A stretch of DNA of 38,948 nucleotides from an uncultured Eubacteriales bacterium (lineage in GTDB: Bacteria > Bacillota > Clostridia > Oscillospirales > Oscillospiraceae): the NCBI GenBank assembly GCA_900546075.1, contig URBH01000015.1:1-38948 (forward strand), written 5' to 3'. A program made the position numbers and the translations under genes. The notes beneath the pieces were generated by a model, which had not been told where the DNA came from, did no database searches, and was given only the letters and a program-made list of their open reading frames with translations. Below are positions 16,151 through 23,961 of this stretch, piece after piece. Numbering within the stretch: the stretch's first letter is position 1; each line of letters starts with the position of its first letter.

Positions 16151-17328
16151 CGGAATCTCCTTTTGGGCGTCACGGGGGCTTTGACTTCCTCGGGCGTCAG
16201 ATTTCCGTCCTTGTCCATCACCATGGGCTGAATGGTGAAATTGCAGTATTTGCAGATGTCATCCAGTCTGGCCTTCTCCGGGAAATTGCTGACGATGCTC
16301 CATGCCACGCCCTTTTTCTTCGCCCGGCCGGTACGGCCGATGCGGTGGACGTAGTATTCGTTCTCCTCCGGCACGTCGTAGTTGATGACGCAGTCCACAT
16401 CGTCCACGTCGATGCCCCGGGAGGCCACGTCCGTTGCGATCAGCACGGCCAGCTTTCCGTCCCGATAGCGCTGCATGGTCTTTTCCCGCTGGCTCTGGCG
16501 GATGTCGCCGTGGATGCAGTCGCAGTCCAAGCCCGCCCGCTGGAATTCGTCGCAGAGACGCTGGCACATGTGCTTGGTGTTGCAGAAGATCATCACCCGC
16601 TCATAGCCCTGACTGCGGATCAGGCGCAGGGACGTCTCCGCCTTTTCCAGCGGGGTGCAGGTAATGCTGAACTGGTCAATGTCCGGGCGGTCTTCCTGCT
16701 TGGGTTCCACGGTGATTTCCACCTCGTCCCGCTGGTACATCCAGGACACCGTCATGACCTCCTGGGAGATGGTGGCGGAAAACAGCCCCAGATTCTTCCG
16801 GTTCTTCACCTTATCGATGATCCGGGTCACGTCCTTGAAAAAGCCCATATCCAGCATCCGGTCGGCCTCGTCCAGCACAACGGTCTGGATTTTGTCCAGG
16901 CGGATGGTCTTACGGTTGTAGTGATCCATCAGCCGTCCCGGCGTCGCCACCACGATCTGGGGCTTGCGCTCCAGCTGCTTGATCTGGCCGCCGATGCCCG
17001 CGCCGCCGTACAGCACCGCCACCCGAATGCCCTGGAAATAGGTCAGCAGCCCCCGCAGCTCGTCGCCGATCTGGATGGCAAGCTCCCGGGTAGGGGCAAG
17101 AATCAGCCCCTGAACGCCCTCCTTGGACGGGTCGATATGCTCGATCATGGGGATGCCGAAGGCAAAGGTCTTTCCGGTGCCGGTGGGCGCCTTGGCGATG
17201 ACGTCCCGCCATTGCAGAAAATACGGGATGGCCTCCGCCTGAATGGTGGTGGGGTAGCCGTAGCCCTTTTCCTCCAGGGCTTTCAGCATGGCCTGGCTCA
17301 GGCCGAGACTTTCAAATGTAACTTCCAT
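16147..17328 (-). CDS. DEAD-box ATP-dependent RNA helicase
   Basis: A 393-residue two-domain helicase of the CshA/DeaD/RhlE type that unwinds RNA, typically in ribosome assembly, mRNA turnover and cold adaptation. Motifs in order are the Q-motif (FESLGLSQ, PTTIQAEAIP), Walker A AKAPTGTGKT at 46-54, PTRELAIQ, VVATPGR, VLDEADRML (the DEAD box), FSATIS, IFCNTK, IATDVASRGID and HRIGRTGR. The C-terminal tail is short and basic (KRRFR), without an added RNA-binding domain. The ATG at 17328 is chosen because the protein then begins with the normal MEVTFESLGL; upstream extensions have no ribosome-binding site and overlap the promoter. It is transcribed from 17363-17391 together with the dprA-like gene. 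Confidence 0.93.
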   Translation of the reverse strand: MEVTFESLGLSQAMLKALEEKGYGYPTTIQAEAIPYFLQWRDVIAKAPTGTGKTFAFGIPMIEHIDPSKEGVQGLILAPTRELAIQIGDELRGLLTYFQGIRVAVLYGGAGIGGQIKQLERKPQIVVATPGRLMDHYNRKTIRLDKIQTVVLDEADRMLDMGFFKDVTRIIDKVKNRKNLGLFSATISQEVMTVSWMYQRDEVEITVEPKQEDRPDIDQFSITCTPLEKAETSLRLIRSQGYERVMIFCNTKHMCQRLCDEFQRAGLDCDCIHGDIRQSQREKTMQRYRDGKLAVLIATDVASRGIDVDDVDCVINYDVPEENEYYVHRIGRTGRAKKKGVAWSIVSNFPEKARLDDICKYCNFTIQPMVMDKDGNLTPEEVKAPVTPKRRFR

Positions 17329-17362
17329 GGTTCTCTTTCCCTTTTTCATCGAAATTTTCTTT

Positions 17363-17391
17363 ATTGTATCACTTTTCCCCCATGTTTGCAA
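17363..17391 (-). promoter_or_regulatory. Promoter of the helicase-dprA unit
   Basis: On the - strand, TTGCAA (17386-17391), a 17-bp spacer and TACAAT (17363-17368) give a leader of about 28 bases before the helicase ATG. The divergent tmk promoter starts 58 bases away. Confidence 0.75.
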
Positions 17392-17449
17392 CTTTTTTTG
17401 TTTTTCGGCGGTTGATTCGAGAAAACTCCGTTTCGGCCCCACGCAATGG

Positions 17450-17478
17450 TGGACAAATTGGGAAAAATATGCTATATT
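17450..17478 (+). promoter_or_regulatory. Promoter of tmk operon
   Basis: TGGACA (17450-17455), a 17-bp spacer and TATATT (17473-17478) lie 42 bases before the tmk ATG, which has AAGGAG at 17507-17512. It probably drives tmk, the DJ-1 gene, mltG and the U32 gene. Confidence 0.65.
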
Positions 17479-17519
17479 GTAGGCTATGATAATATGTCCG
17501 TGATATAAGGAGAATTCTA

Positions 17520-18188
17520 ATGGGCAAACTAATCGTCATTGAGGGCACGGACGGCTCCGGCAAGTCCACCCAATTTCGTCTGCTGACCCAGCGTCTGGAA
17601 AACGAAAACATTGCCTTTCAGAAAATTGTCTTTCCCCAATATTCCGAACCCAGCTCCGCGCTGATTCGGATGTACCTTGGGGGTGAGTTCGGCACGAATC
17701 CGTCGGATGTCAACGCCTACGCCGCTTCCTCCTTCTACGCCGTCGACCGCTACGCCTCCTATAAAAAGGCCTGGGGACAGTGGTACGAGCAGGGCGGTCT
17801 GGTGGTCTGCGACCGCTACACCACCTCCAACGCCGTCCATCAGGCGTCCAAGGAGCCGGAGGACAAGCGTCAGGAATTTCTCAGGTGGCTGTACGAATTC
17901 GAATACGACCGGCTGGGGCTCCCCCGCCCCGATCTGACGCTGTATCTGGACGTCCCCACGGATTTTACGGAGCAGCTGCTGCGCCACCGGGAACAGGATA
18001 CCCACACCACCGCGGACATCCACGAGCGGAACAGCGCCTATCTCGCTTCTTGCCGCCGCGCCGGACGCGCCGCCGCCGAATATTACGGATGGACGATCAT
18101 TTCCTGCACGGAAAACGGGAAAATGCGGAGTATTGAGGACATTCACGAAGAAATCTACCGCCATGTGGCGGCATGTCTGGAGGACTGA
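17520..18188 (+). CDS. tmk: Thymidylate kinase
   Basis: Phosphorylates dTMP to dTDP with ATP, in the cytosol, for dTTP synthesis. It is a 222-residue P-loop kinase with GTDGSGKST at 9-17, a base- and phosphate-binding stretch FPQYSEPSS near 38-46, D98-R99-Y100 followed by TTSNAVHQ, and YLDVPTDFTEQLLRHRE (lid region). It is close to the usual length. A good AAGGAG site precedes the ATG. It is the first gene of a + strand unit; the DJ-1 gene follows after 2 bases. Its product also feeds dTTP to RfbA, but the two operons are separate. Confidence 0.93.
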   Translation: MGKLIVIEGTDGSGKSTQFRLLTQRLENENIAFQKIVFPQYSEPSSALIRMYLGGEFGTNPSDVNAYAASSFYAVDRYASYKKAWGQWYEQGGLVVCDRYTTSNAVHQASKEPEDKRQEFLRWLYEFEYDRLGLPRPDLTLYLDVPTDFTEQLLRHREQDTHTTADIHERNSAYLASCRRAGRAAAEYYGWTIISCTENGKMRSIEDIHEEIYRHVAACLED

Positions 18189-18190
18189 AT

Positions 18191-18730
18191 ATGGTTTACA
18201 TGTTGCTTGGAACCGGCTTTGAGGAAACGGAAGCCGTCACCCCTATTGATCTGCTGCGTCGGGCGGGCGTGTCCGTCGCCACCGTGGGCATCGGCGGAAA
18301 GGTCGTCACCGGAAGCCACGGCATTCCCGTGACCGCCGATATGGAGCTGGGGCAGATGGACTTGACCCAGCTGGACATGATTGTCCTCCCCGGCGGAATG
18401 AAGGGCGTCGCCTCCATCAAGGGCTGCCCGGAGGCGCTGGAGGCCGTGCGGTTCGCCTGGGAAAACGGCCGGTTTGTCGCCGCCATCTGCGCCGCCCCCA
18501 CCATTCTTGCCATGCTCGGCATCACCGACGGCAAGCGCGCCACCTGCTACCCCGGCTGTGAAGATCAGATGGGCAGCGCCCACATGGTCTGCGCCCCCGC
18601 CGTCACCGACGGGAAGCTCATCACCGGCACGTCCGCAGGCTGCGCCGTTCCCTTTGGTCTGGCACTGATCGCCGCCCTGAAGGGTCAGGCCGCCGCGCAG
18701 GCCATCGCAGAACAGATCGTCATTCGCTGA
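18191..18730 (+). CDS. DJ-1/PfpI family protein
   Basis: A 179-residue protein of the DJ-1/ThiJ branch of the glutamine-amidotransferase-like fold. It has GFEETEAVTP at 9-18 with the glutamate that pairs with the active cysteine, MIVLPGG near 69-75, and the nucleophile elbow AAICAAP with Cys100. Members act in oxidative-stress protection, deglycation or as protein chaperones; the exact role here is unknown. The ATG at 18191 is chosen because GGAGGA lies just upstream; an in-frame ATG at 18173 lies inside tmk. It is tightly linked to tmk and mltG. Confidence 0.9.
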   Translation: MVYMLLGTGFEETEAVTPIDLLRRAGVSVATVGIGGKVVTGSHGIPVTADMELGQMDLTQLDMIVLPGGMKGVASIKGCPEALEAVRFAWENGRFVAAICAAPTILAMLGITDGKRATCYPGCEDQMGSAHMVCAPAVTDGKLITGTSAGCAVPFGLALIAALKGQAAAQAIAEQIVIR

Positions 18731-18746
18731 CCTGGAGGAACACAAT

Positions 18747-20546
18747 ATGGATAACAGACAGTTTCCCGAACGGGACGAGGAGGAAATCATTCCCGAAGAG
18801 CTGACCTTCTTTCCCGCCGACGAGGAATCGGAGGAAACCGGGGATACCCCCGTCTCCGAAGAAATGACTGGGGAGGAACCCGATTCTCAGCCCGAGGAAG
18901 CTCCTGCGGAAGCAGAAGAACCCGCCGTGGAGGATATTCCCTCTCAGGAAGACGTTCCCGCATTTGAGGACGATTCCGTCCAGGAAGCAGCTCCCGTTTA
19001 TGAGGACGTCCCCCCCATTGCGGACGCCCCCGCCCCGGACGAAACCCCTGCGCCCCCGGCCGACGACGCCGAGCGCGGCCGCTCCTTTATGGATCGTATC
19101 CCGGATGTGGACGACGGCATGGAGGAATCCTATGACAGCCGGCTCGCCGAGCCGGAGATCGGCAGCGAGATCATCCCCGACGACAGCGCCATGGAATCCC
19201 ACGGCATGCTGGAACACGGTGAGGAGGAGCCGCCCTTCGACCCCAGCATTCTGGACGACCCGGATTTGCAGGAGCTGCCCGAAGATATTTCGGAGCCAGA
19301 ACCGCCGAAGGACGAGATTGCGGAACAGGAATACCGGGATAACGACGGCAGTTTTGACGCCGCGGCGGATGCTCCCGCTCCGGAACGGAAAACGCCTGCC
19401 CGTCAGCGTCCCGTCAAAAAAGGACGCCCCAAGAAAACCCGTGGAGAGGGTCTGCTGGGTATCCCCCACATTCTGGTCACCATCGTATGGCTGGCGCTGA
19501 TCGTAGTCATCGGCGTGACTATGGGGCGGATGATCTGGGTCTGCGCCGCCGACGTGCTGGCCTTCGGGCGGGAAAACAAGCCTGTCACCATCACCGTTTA
19601 CGAGTCCGACACCATGGACAGCATCACCGACAAGCTCTATGACGCCGGTCTGATCCGCTACAAGAGCCTGTTTCACTTCTACGCCGACATCTCCCACGCC
19701 GAGAAGAAAATCGACCCCGGCATCTACGACCTGAATACCCGGTACGACTATCACGCGCTGGTCAATATGATGTCCGCCAGCTCCACCCGGGAGGTCGTGG
19801 AGAATCTGCTGATCCCCGAGGGCTACACCTGCCGTCAGATTTTCGCTCTGCTGGAAGAAAACCGCATTTGCACCGCCCAGGATCTCAGCGCCTACGCCGC
19901 CAACGGTGCGCTGAAGGACTACTGGTTCCTGGAAAATGTGACCCGGGGAGAAAAATACTGCCTGGAGGGCTTCCTTTTCCCGGATACCTACGATTTCTAT
20001 AAGAATTCCTCCCCCCGTGAGGTTCTGGAAAAGATGCTGGACAACTTCGGTTACCGGTTCAGCGAGGAAATGCGCGCCCAGATCGACACCCTGAACGCCA
20101 CCGTCACCGACGGAAGCTTCACCGTCCGGGAAGTGACCATCGTCGCATCCCTCATCGAGAAGGAAAGCGCCGCCCCGTCAGAAAGCCCCCGGATCGCCGG
20201 TGTTATCTACAACCGTCTGTTCCACTGGGACTACCCCGCCCTGCTGAACATCGACGCCGCCATCATCTACGCCCAGGACGGCGTGTCCGACCACATCGAC
20301 ACCAGTCTGGACAGCCCCTACAACACCTACCTCCACACGGGTCTGACGCCTACGCCCATTGCCAACCCGGGTCTTGCCAGCCTGCAAGCAGCGCTGAATC
20401 CCGAGTCCCACAACTACTATTACTACGTTCTGAATCCCGCCACCGGTATGCACCAGTTCTCCACCACCCAGGAAGAGCACGAGCAGTACCGTGCGCAGTT
20501 TGCTGCTGCCGCCGCTGCCGCTTCCACGCAATCGGAGGACGAATGA
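18747..20546 (+). CDS. mltG: Endolytic murein transglycosylase MltG with long acidic N-terminal region
   Basis: Membrane-bound enzyme (YceG family) that cuts nascent peptidoglycan strands and sets glycan length. It has 599 residues against roughly 340-390 in most bacteria. Residues 1 to about 215 are acidic, low-complexity and rich in Glu, Asp, Pro and Ala. A basic stretch (about 215-232) is followed by one membrane span (about 241-263), a LysM-like segment, and the YceG domain with PDTYDFYKNSS, SLIEKES containing the catalytic Glu471, YNRL, and the closing TPTPIANPG and YYYYVLNPATGMHQFS motifs. The acidic part would face the cytoplasm. The gene has GGAGGA before the ATG, and its stop overlaps the next start as ATGA. 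Confidence 0.93.
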   Translation: MDNRQFPERDEEEIIPEELTFFPADEESEETGDTPVSEEMTGEEPDSQPEEAPAEAEEPAVEDIPSQEDVPAFEDDSVQEAAPVYEDVPPIADAPAPDETPAPPADDAERGRSFMDRIPDVDDGMEESYDSRLAEPEIGSEIIPDDSAMESHGMLEHGEEEPPFDPSILDDPDLQELPEDISEPEPPKDEIAEQEYRDNDGSFDAAADAPAPERKTPARQRPVKKGRPKKTRGEGLLGIPHILVTIVWLALIVVIGVTMGRMIWVCAADVLAFGRENKPVTITVYESDTMDSITDKLYDAGLIRYKSLFHFYADISHAEKKIDPGIYDLNTRYDYHALVNMMSASSTREVVENLLIPEGYTCRQIFALLEENRICTAQDLSAYAANGALKDYWFLENVTRGEKYCLEGFLFPDTYDFYKNSSPREVLEKMLDNFGYRFSEEMRAQIDTLNATVTDGSFTVREVTIVASLIEKESAAPSESPRIAGVIYNRLFHWDYPALLNIDAAIIYAQDGVSDHIDTSLDSPYNTYLHTGLTPTPIANPGLASLQAALNPESHNYYYYVLNPATGMHQFSTTQEEHEQYRAQFAAAAAAASTQSEDE

Positions 20547-21760
20547 GAAAGCTGGAATTGCTCAGCCCCGCCGGGGACATGGAGCGGCTGGAAATGGCCG
20601 TAGCCTACGGCGCAGACGCGGTGTATTTCGCCGGAACAAGCTTTGGAATGCGCTCCTTCGCGGGGAATTTCTCCCCCGAGGAGCTGCCCAAGGCAGTGCG
20701 GTACGCCCATGACCACGGCGTCAAGTGTCACGTCACCGTGAACACCATGCCAAGAAATGACGAAATCGCCCGGCTGCCGGAATATCTGGAGCAGCTGGAC
20801 GACGCCGGGGTGGACGCCCTGATCGTGGCCGACCTGGGCGCATTCACCCTGGCCGGGAAATATGCCCCTCACTGCGAAAAGCACATTTCCACTCAGCAGT
20901 CCATCGCCAACTACGTCTGCGCCCAGGCGTGGTTTGACCTGGGCGCAAAGCGGGTGGTTCTGGCGCGGGAGTGCAGTCTGGAAGAAATCCGCGCCATCCG
21001 TCGGAAGGTCGATCCCACGCTGGAAATCGAGACCTTTGGCCACGGCGCCATGTGCGTCAGCTACTCCGGCCGTTGCCTGCTGAGCAACTACATGACGGGG
21101 CGCGACAGCAACCGCGGCGCCTGCGCCCAGCCCTGCCGGTATCAGTACGCCCTGATGGAGGAAAAGCGCCCCGGGGAGTATTTCCCGGTTTTTGAGGACG
21201 AAAAGGGTACTTACATCTTAAATTCCCGGGATATGTGCATGATCGACCACTTAAGCGACCTGATGGACGCGGGCGTGGACTGCATCAAGATCGAAGGCCG
21301 TGCGAAATCCGCCTACTATGCCGCCATCGTCACGGGAGCCTACCGCCACTGCATCGACGACGCCGCCGCTGGCAGGGTGCTTGACCCCGTCTGGCGGGAT
21401 GAGGTGGATCACATTTCCCACCGCATCTACTCCACCGGCTTCTATTACGGCGAACCGGGGCAGTACGTAGCTTCCTCCCGGTACATTCGGGAGTGGCAGA
21501 TTGTGGCAAAGGTGGAATCCTGCAACGAAAACGGGCTGGCGGTGTGTCGCCTGAACAACAAATTCCGCGCGGGAGACGCGCTGGAAGTTGTCGGCCCCGA
21601 TGTGCGCCCCTTCCCCATCACCGCTCCCATCATGGCCGATTCCGACGGCAACCCGCTGGAAGAACCGCGAACCCCCCAGATGAAATTCACCATCCAACTG
21701 CCGAAGACCGTGCCGCCTATGAGTATGCTCAGGAGAAGCGTTGACCTGTCGGCAAGGTAA
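20543..21760 (+). CDS. Peptidase U32 family protein, TrhP-like tRNA hydroxylation factor
   Basis: A 405-residue U32 family protein. Despite the name, members such as TrhP (YrrN/YrrO of Bacillus subtilis, YegQ of E. coli) act in prephenate-dependent formation of 5-hydroxyuridine at tRNA position 34. The sequence shows LLSPAGDMERLEMAVAYGADAVYF at the N-terminus and the family signature ETFGHGAMCVSYSGRC. Four cysteines (C171, C178, C194, C198) are likely iron-sulfur ligands, and GVDCIKIEGRAKS follows later. The ATGA overlap with mltG shows translational coupling; mltG lies near trhP genes in B. subtilis too, which supports this call over a secreted collagenase. No signal peptide is present. The choice between TrhP1- and TrhP2-like cannot be made by eye. 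Confidence 0.88.
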   Translation: MRKLELLSPAGDMERLEMAVAYGADAVYFAGTSFGMRSFAGNFSPEELPKAVRYAHDHGVKCHVTVNTMPRNDEIARLPEYLEQLDDAGVDALIVADLGAFTLAGKYAPHCEKHISTQQSIANYVCAQAWFDLGAKRVVLARECSLEEIRAIRRKVDPTLEIETFGHGAMCVSYSGRCLLSNYMTGRDSNRGACAQPCRYQYALMEEKRPGEYFPVFEDEKGTYILNSRDMCMIDHLSDLMDAGVDCIKIEGRAKSAYYAAIVTGAYRHCIDDAAAGRVLDPVWRDEVDHISHRIYSTGFYYGEPGQYVASSRYIREWQIVAKVESCNENGLAVCRLNNKFRAGDALEVVGPDVRPFPITAPIMADSDGNPLEEPRTPQMKFTIQLPKTVPPMSMLRRSVDLSAR

Positions 21761-21766
21761 AAATTT

Positions 21767-21798
21767 ATGCGCCTGCCATTTCAAAATGGCAGGCGCAT
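21767..21798 (+). terminator. Terminator of tmk-U32 operon
   Basis: A 14-bp perfect stem (ATGCGCCTGCCATT and its complement) with a short TCAA loop starts 6 bases after the U32 stop. The tail TCCTTATCCCTT is pyrimidine-rich. The 93 bases from here to the UPF0210 stop hold no other recognised feature. Confidence 0.75.
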
Positions 21799-21891
21799 TC
21801 CTTATCCCTTACGGTAAATAGTTCTGGAAAAAGCGAGAATCTCCTTTTGTTTGGTCGAACAGGTTATTTCGCCACTCCAACTGTCAAACTG

Positions 21892-23250
21892 TCAGTTCTT
21901 GAGGCTTTGCAGCGGCGCGGGAATTCTGCCGCCCCGGGCGATAAAGTCCTCGCTGGATTTGTCATGCACCGGCATCACCGGGGCACTGCCAAGTAAGCCG
22001 CCCATTTCCACCCGGTCGCCCACCGTCTTACCGGGGGCGGGGATGATACGCACGGCGGTGGTCTTGGTGTTCACCATGCCGATGGCCGCTTCGTCCGCAA
22101 TGATGGCGGAAATGGTCGCCGCGGAGGTGTCGCCGGGAACCGCGATCATGTCCAGTCCCACAGAGCAGACGCAGGTCATGGCCTCCAGCTTGTCTAAGCA
22201 CAGCGTGCCGCCCTCGGCGGCGGCGATCATGCCCTCGTCCTCGGATACGGGGATGAACGCGCCGGACAGGCCGCCCACATGGTTGGATGCCATCACGCCG
22301 CCCTTTTTCACCGCGTCGTTCAGCATGGCAAGGGCAGCCGTGGTGCCGTGGGTGCCGCAGACCTCCAGCCCCATTTCCTCCAGAATCCGGGCAACGCTGT
22401 CCCCCACGGCGGGGGTGGGCGCAAGGCTCAGATCCACGATTCCGAAGGGTACGCCCAGACGGCGGGACGCTTCCTTGCCCACCAGCTGACCCATACGGGT
22501 AATCTGGAAGGCGGTCTTCTTGATGGTCTCGGCCACCACGTCAAAGGGCTGCCCCTTCACGTTCTGCAAGGCATGGTACACCACGCCGGGGCCGGAAACG
22601 CCCACATTCAGCACGCACTCCGGCTCGCCCACGCCGTGGAACGCACCGGCCATGAAGGGGTTATCCTCCACGGCGTTGGCGAACACCACCACCTTGGCGC
22701 AGCCCAGGCCGTCGTTATCCGCAGTCAGCTCGGCGGTTTTCTTGATGATGCGACCTATTTCCGCAACGGCATCCATGTTGATGCCCGCTTTGGTAGAGCC
22801 AACATTCACGCTGGCGCACACCCGCTCGGTGGCCGCCATGGCCTCGGGGATGGAGCGGATCAGCTTCCAGTCTCCCGTGGTGCAGCCCTTCTGCACCAGA
22901 GCGGAAAAGCCGCCGATAAAGTTGACGCCGCAGGTGATCGCCGCTGCGTCAAGGGTTTTGGCGATTTCCACATAGGAATCCGTCTCGCAGGAACCGGCCA
23001 CGATGGAGATGGGCGTGACGGAAATCCGCTTGTTGACGATGGGAATGCCAAATTCCTTCTCGATGTCCTCGCCGACCTTCACCAAGTCCTTGGCGCAGCG
23101 GGTAATCTTCCGATAAATCTTATCGCAGCAGGTCTTCATATCCGGGTCGCAGCAGTCCAGCAGACTGATGCCCATGGTGATGGTTCGGATGTCCAGGTGC
23201 CGCTTGTCGATCATATCCTGGGTTTGCAGGATGTCCTTCTGATTCAGCAT
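21892..23250 (-). CDS. UPF0210 (DUF711) family protein
   Basis: A 452-residue protein, the normal size for UPF0210, a conserved family related in fold to glycyl-radical enzymes but without known reaction. Recognisable stretches are TQDMIDKRHLDIRTITMGISLLDC near the start, NKRISVTPISIV, CGVNFIGGFSALVQKG, and a glycine-rich C-terminal segment (MASNHVGGLSGAFIPVSED). The ATG at 23250 is used because GAGGGA precedes it and MLNQKDILQTQ is the family start. It is paired with the ACT-domain gene 10 bases upstream; these two families are regular neighbours, so the ACT protein may bind a ligand that controls it. Function is unknown. Confidence 0.9.
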   Translation of the reverse strand: MLNQKDILQTQDMIDKRHLDIRTITMGISLLDCCDPDMKTCCDKIYRKITRCAKDLVKVGEDIEKEFGIPIVNKRISVTPISIVAGSCETDSYVEIAKTLDAAAITCGVNFIGGFSALVQKGCTTGDWKLIRSIPEAMAATERVCASVNVGSTKAGINMDAVAEIGRIIKKTAELTADNDGLGCAKVVVFANAVEDNPFMAGAFHGVGEPECVLNVGVSGPGVVYHALQNVKGQPFDVVAETIKKTAFQITRMGQLVGKEASRRLGVPFGIVDLSLAPTPAVGDSVARILEEMGLEVCGTHGTTAALAMLNDAVKKGGVMASNHVGGLSGAFIPVSEDEGMIAAAEGGTLCLDKLEAMTCVCSVGLDMIAVPGDTSAATISAIIADEAAIGMVNTKTTAVRIIPAPGKTVGDRVEMGGLLGSAPVMPVHDKSSEDFIARGGRIPAPLQSLKN

Positions 23251-23260
23251 GGCCTGTCCC

Positions 23261-23530
23261 TCAAATCCGGTGCATGGCTTCAAAGATGTCCTCGCGCTGC
23301 ACGCGGATGGACAGTCCCATTTCCTTGCCGATCTCGTCCATCCGGGTAACAAGCTCTCCCAGCGGCACGTTGCACGCGGAGACCTCCGTCGCCATCATCA
23401 TGGTGAAATAGCCCTGCATGACGGTCTGGCTGATGTCCAGAACGTTGACGTTGAAATCCGCCAGAGCGGTGCAGACACCCGCGATGATGCCCACCCGGTC
23501 TTTTCCGACTACGGTTACAATTGCTTTCAT
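23261..23530 (-). CDS. ACT-domain protein, UPF0237 family
   Basis: An 89-residue single ACT domain that begins MKAIVTVVGKDRVGIIAGVC and continues with VLDISQTVMQGYFTMMM, the typical ligand-binding pattern for small molecules such as amino acids. AAGGAG lies 6 bases before the ATG. It is immediately upstream of the UPF0210 gene. The ligand is unknown. The 65 bases back to the Dabb gene hold no convincing promoter. Confidence 0.92.
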   Translation of the reverse strand: MKAIVTVVGKDRVGIIAGVCTALADFNVNVLDISQTVMQGYFTMMMATEVSACNVPLGELVTRMDEIGKEMGLSIRVQREDIFEAMHRI

Positions 23531-23595
23531 CTATTTCTCCTTCCGTCCGGGACTGCGGCCTTCGCCCGTCCGCCGGACTGTCACTTGTGGATAAG

Positions 23596-23877
23596 TTATA
23601 CCTCGTAATCTGCTGCCACCCGGCTGTCCAGCAGGTGGAAGAAGTGGGTCTTGGCCTCCTGATGCAGGGGATGCACGGCGTAGTTTTCCAGCGCTTCCCG
23701 GCTTTCAAACTCGGAATACAGGGCGTAATCCATGCCGTTGAAGGCCTGACGGATCTCCAGATGCAGCAGACCCGGAATCTTCCCCACCAGCGGCTCCAGA
23801 ACGGAGGCGATCAGCTTCACGGCCTCGGTCTTGTCAACGCCCTCTTTCAGGGTGTACAGTACGATATGCTTTACCAT
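23596..23877 (-). CDS. Dabb family (stress-responsive alpha/beta barrel) protein
   Basis: A 93-residue dimeric alpha-beta-barrel protein starting MVKHIVLYTLKEGVDK, followed by PGLLHLEIR, MDYALYSEFESREALENYAVHP and HFFHLLDSRVAADYEV, which is the full Dabb pattern. Family members include oxidative-stress proteins and small enzymes; the substrate cannot be inferred. The start at 23877 has AAGGAGG a few bases upstream; an upstream in-frame extension has no ribosome-binding site and overlaps a terminator. It may be the first gene of the unit with the ACT and UPF0210 genes. Confidence 0.9.
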   Translation of the reverse strand: MVKHIVLYTLKEGVDKTEAVKLIASVLEPLVGKIPGLLHLEIRQAFNGMDYALYSEFESREALENYAVHPLHQEAKTHFFHLLDSRVAADYEV

Positions 23878-23920
23878 AGTTTTCCTCCTTATAAACACAA
23901 AGTGTCTCTCATTCAGCAAA

Positions 23921-23950
23921 ACACCGGGGCTACCTGCGCAGCCCCGGTGT
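23921..23950 (-). terminator. Terminator after ispH-rpsA
   Basis: An 11-bp perfect stem (ACACCGGGGCT / AGCCCCGGTGT) with an 8-base loop, followed on the - strand by TTTTGCTG. It closes the long housekeeping gene run that begins at hflX. Confidence 0.75.
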
Positions 23951-23961
23951 TGCATCAAAAA

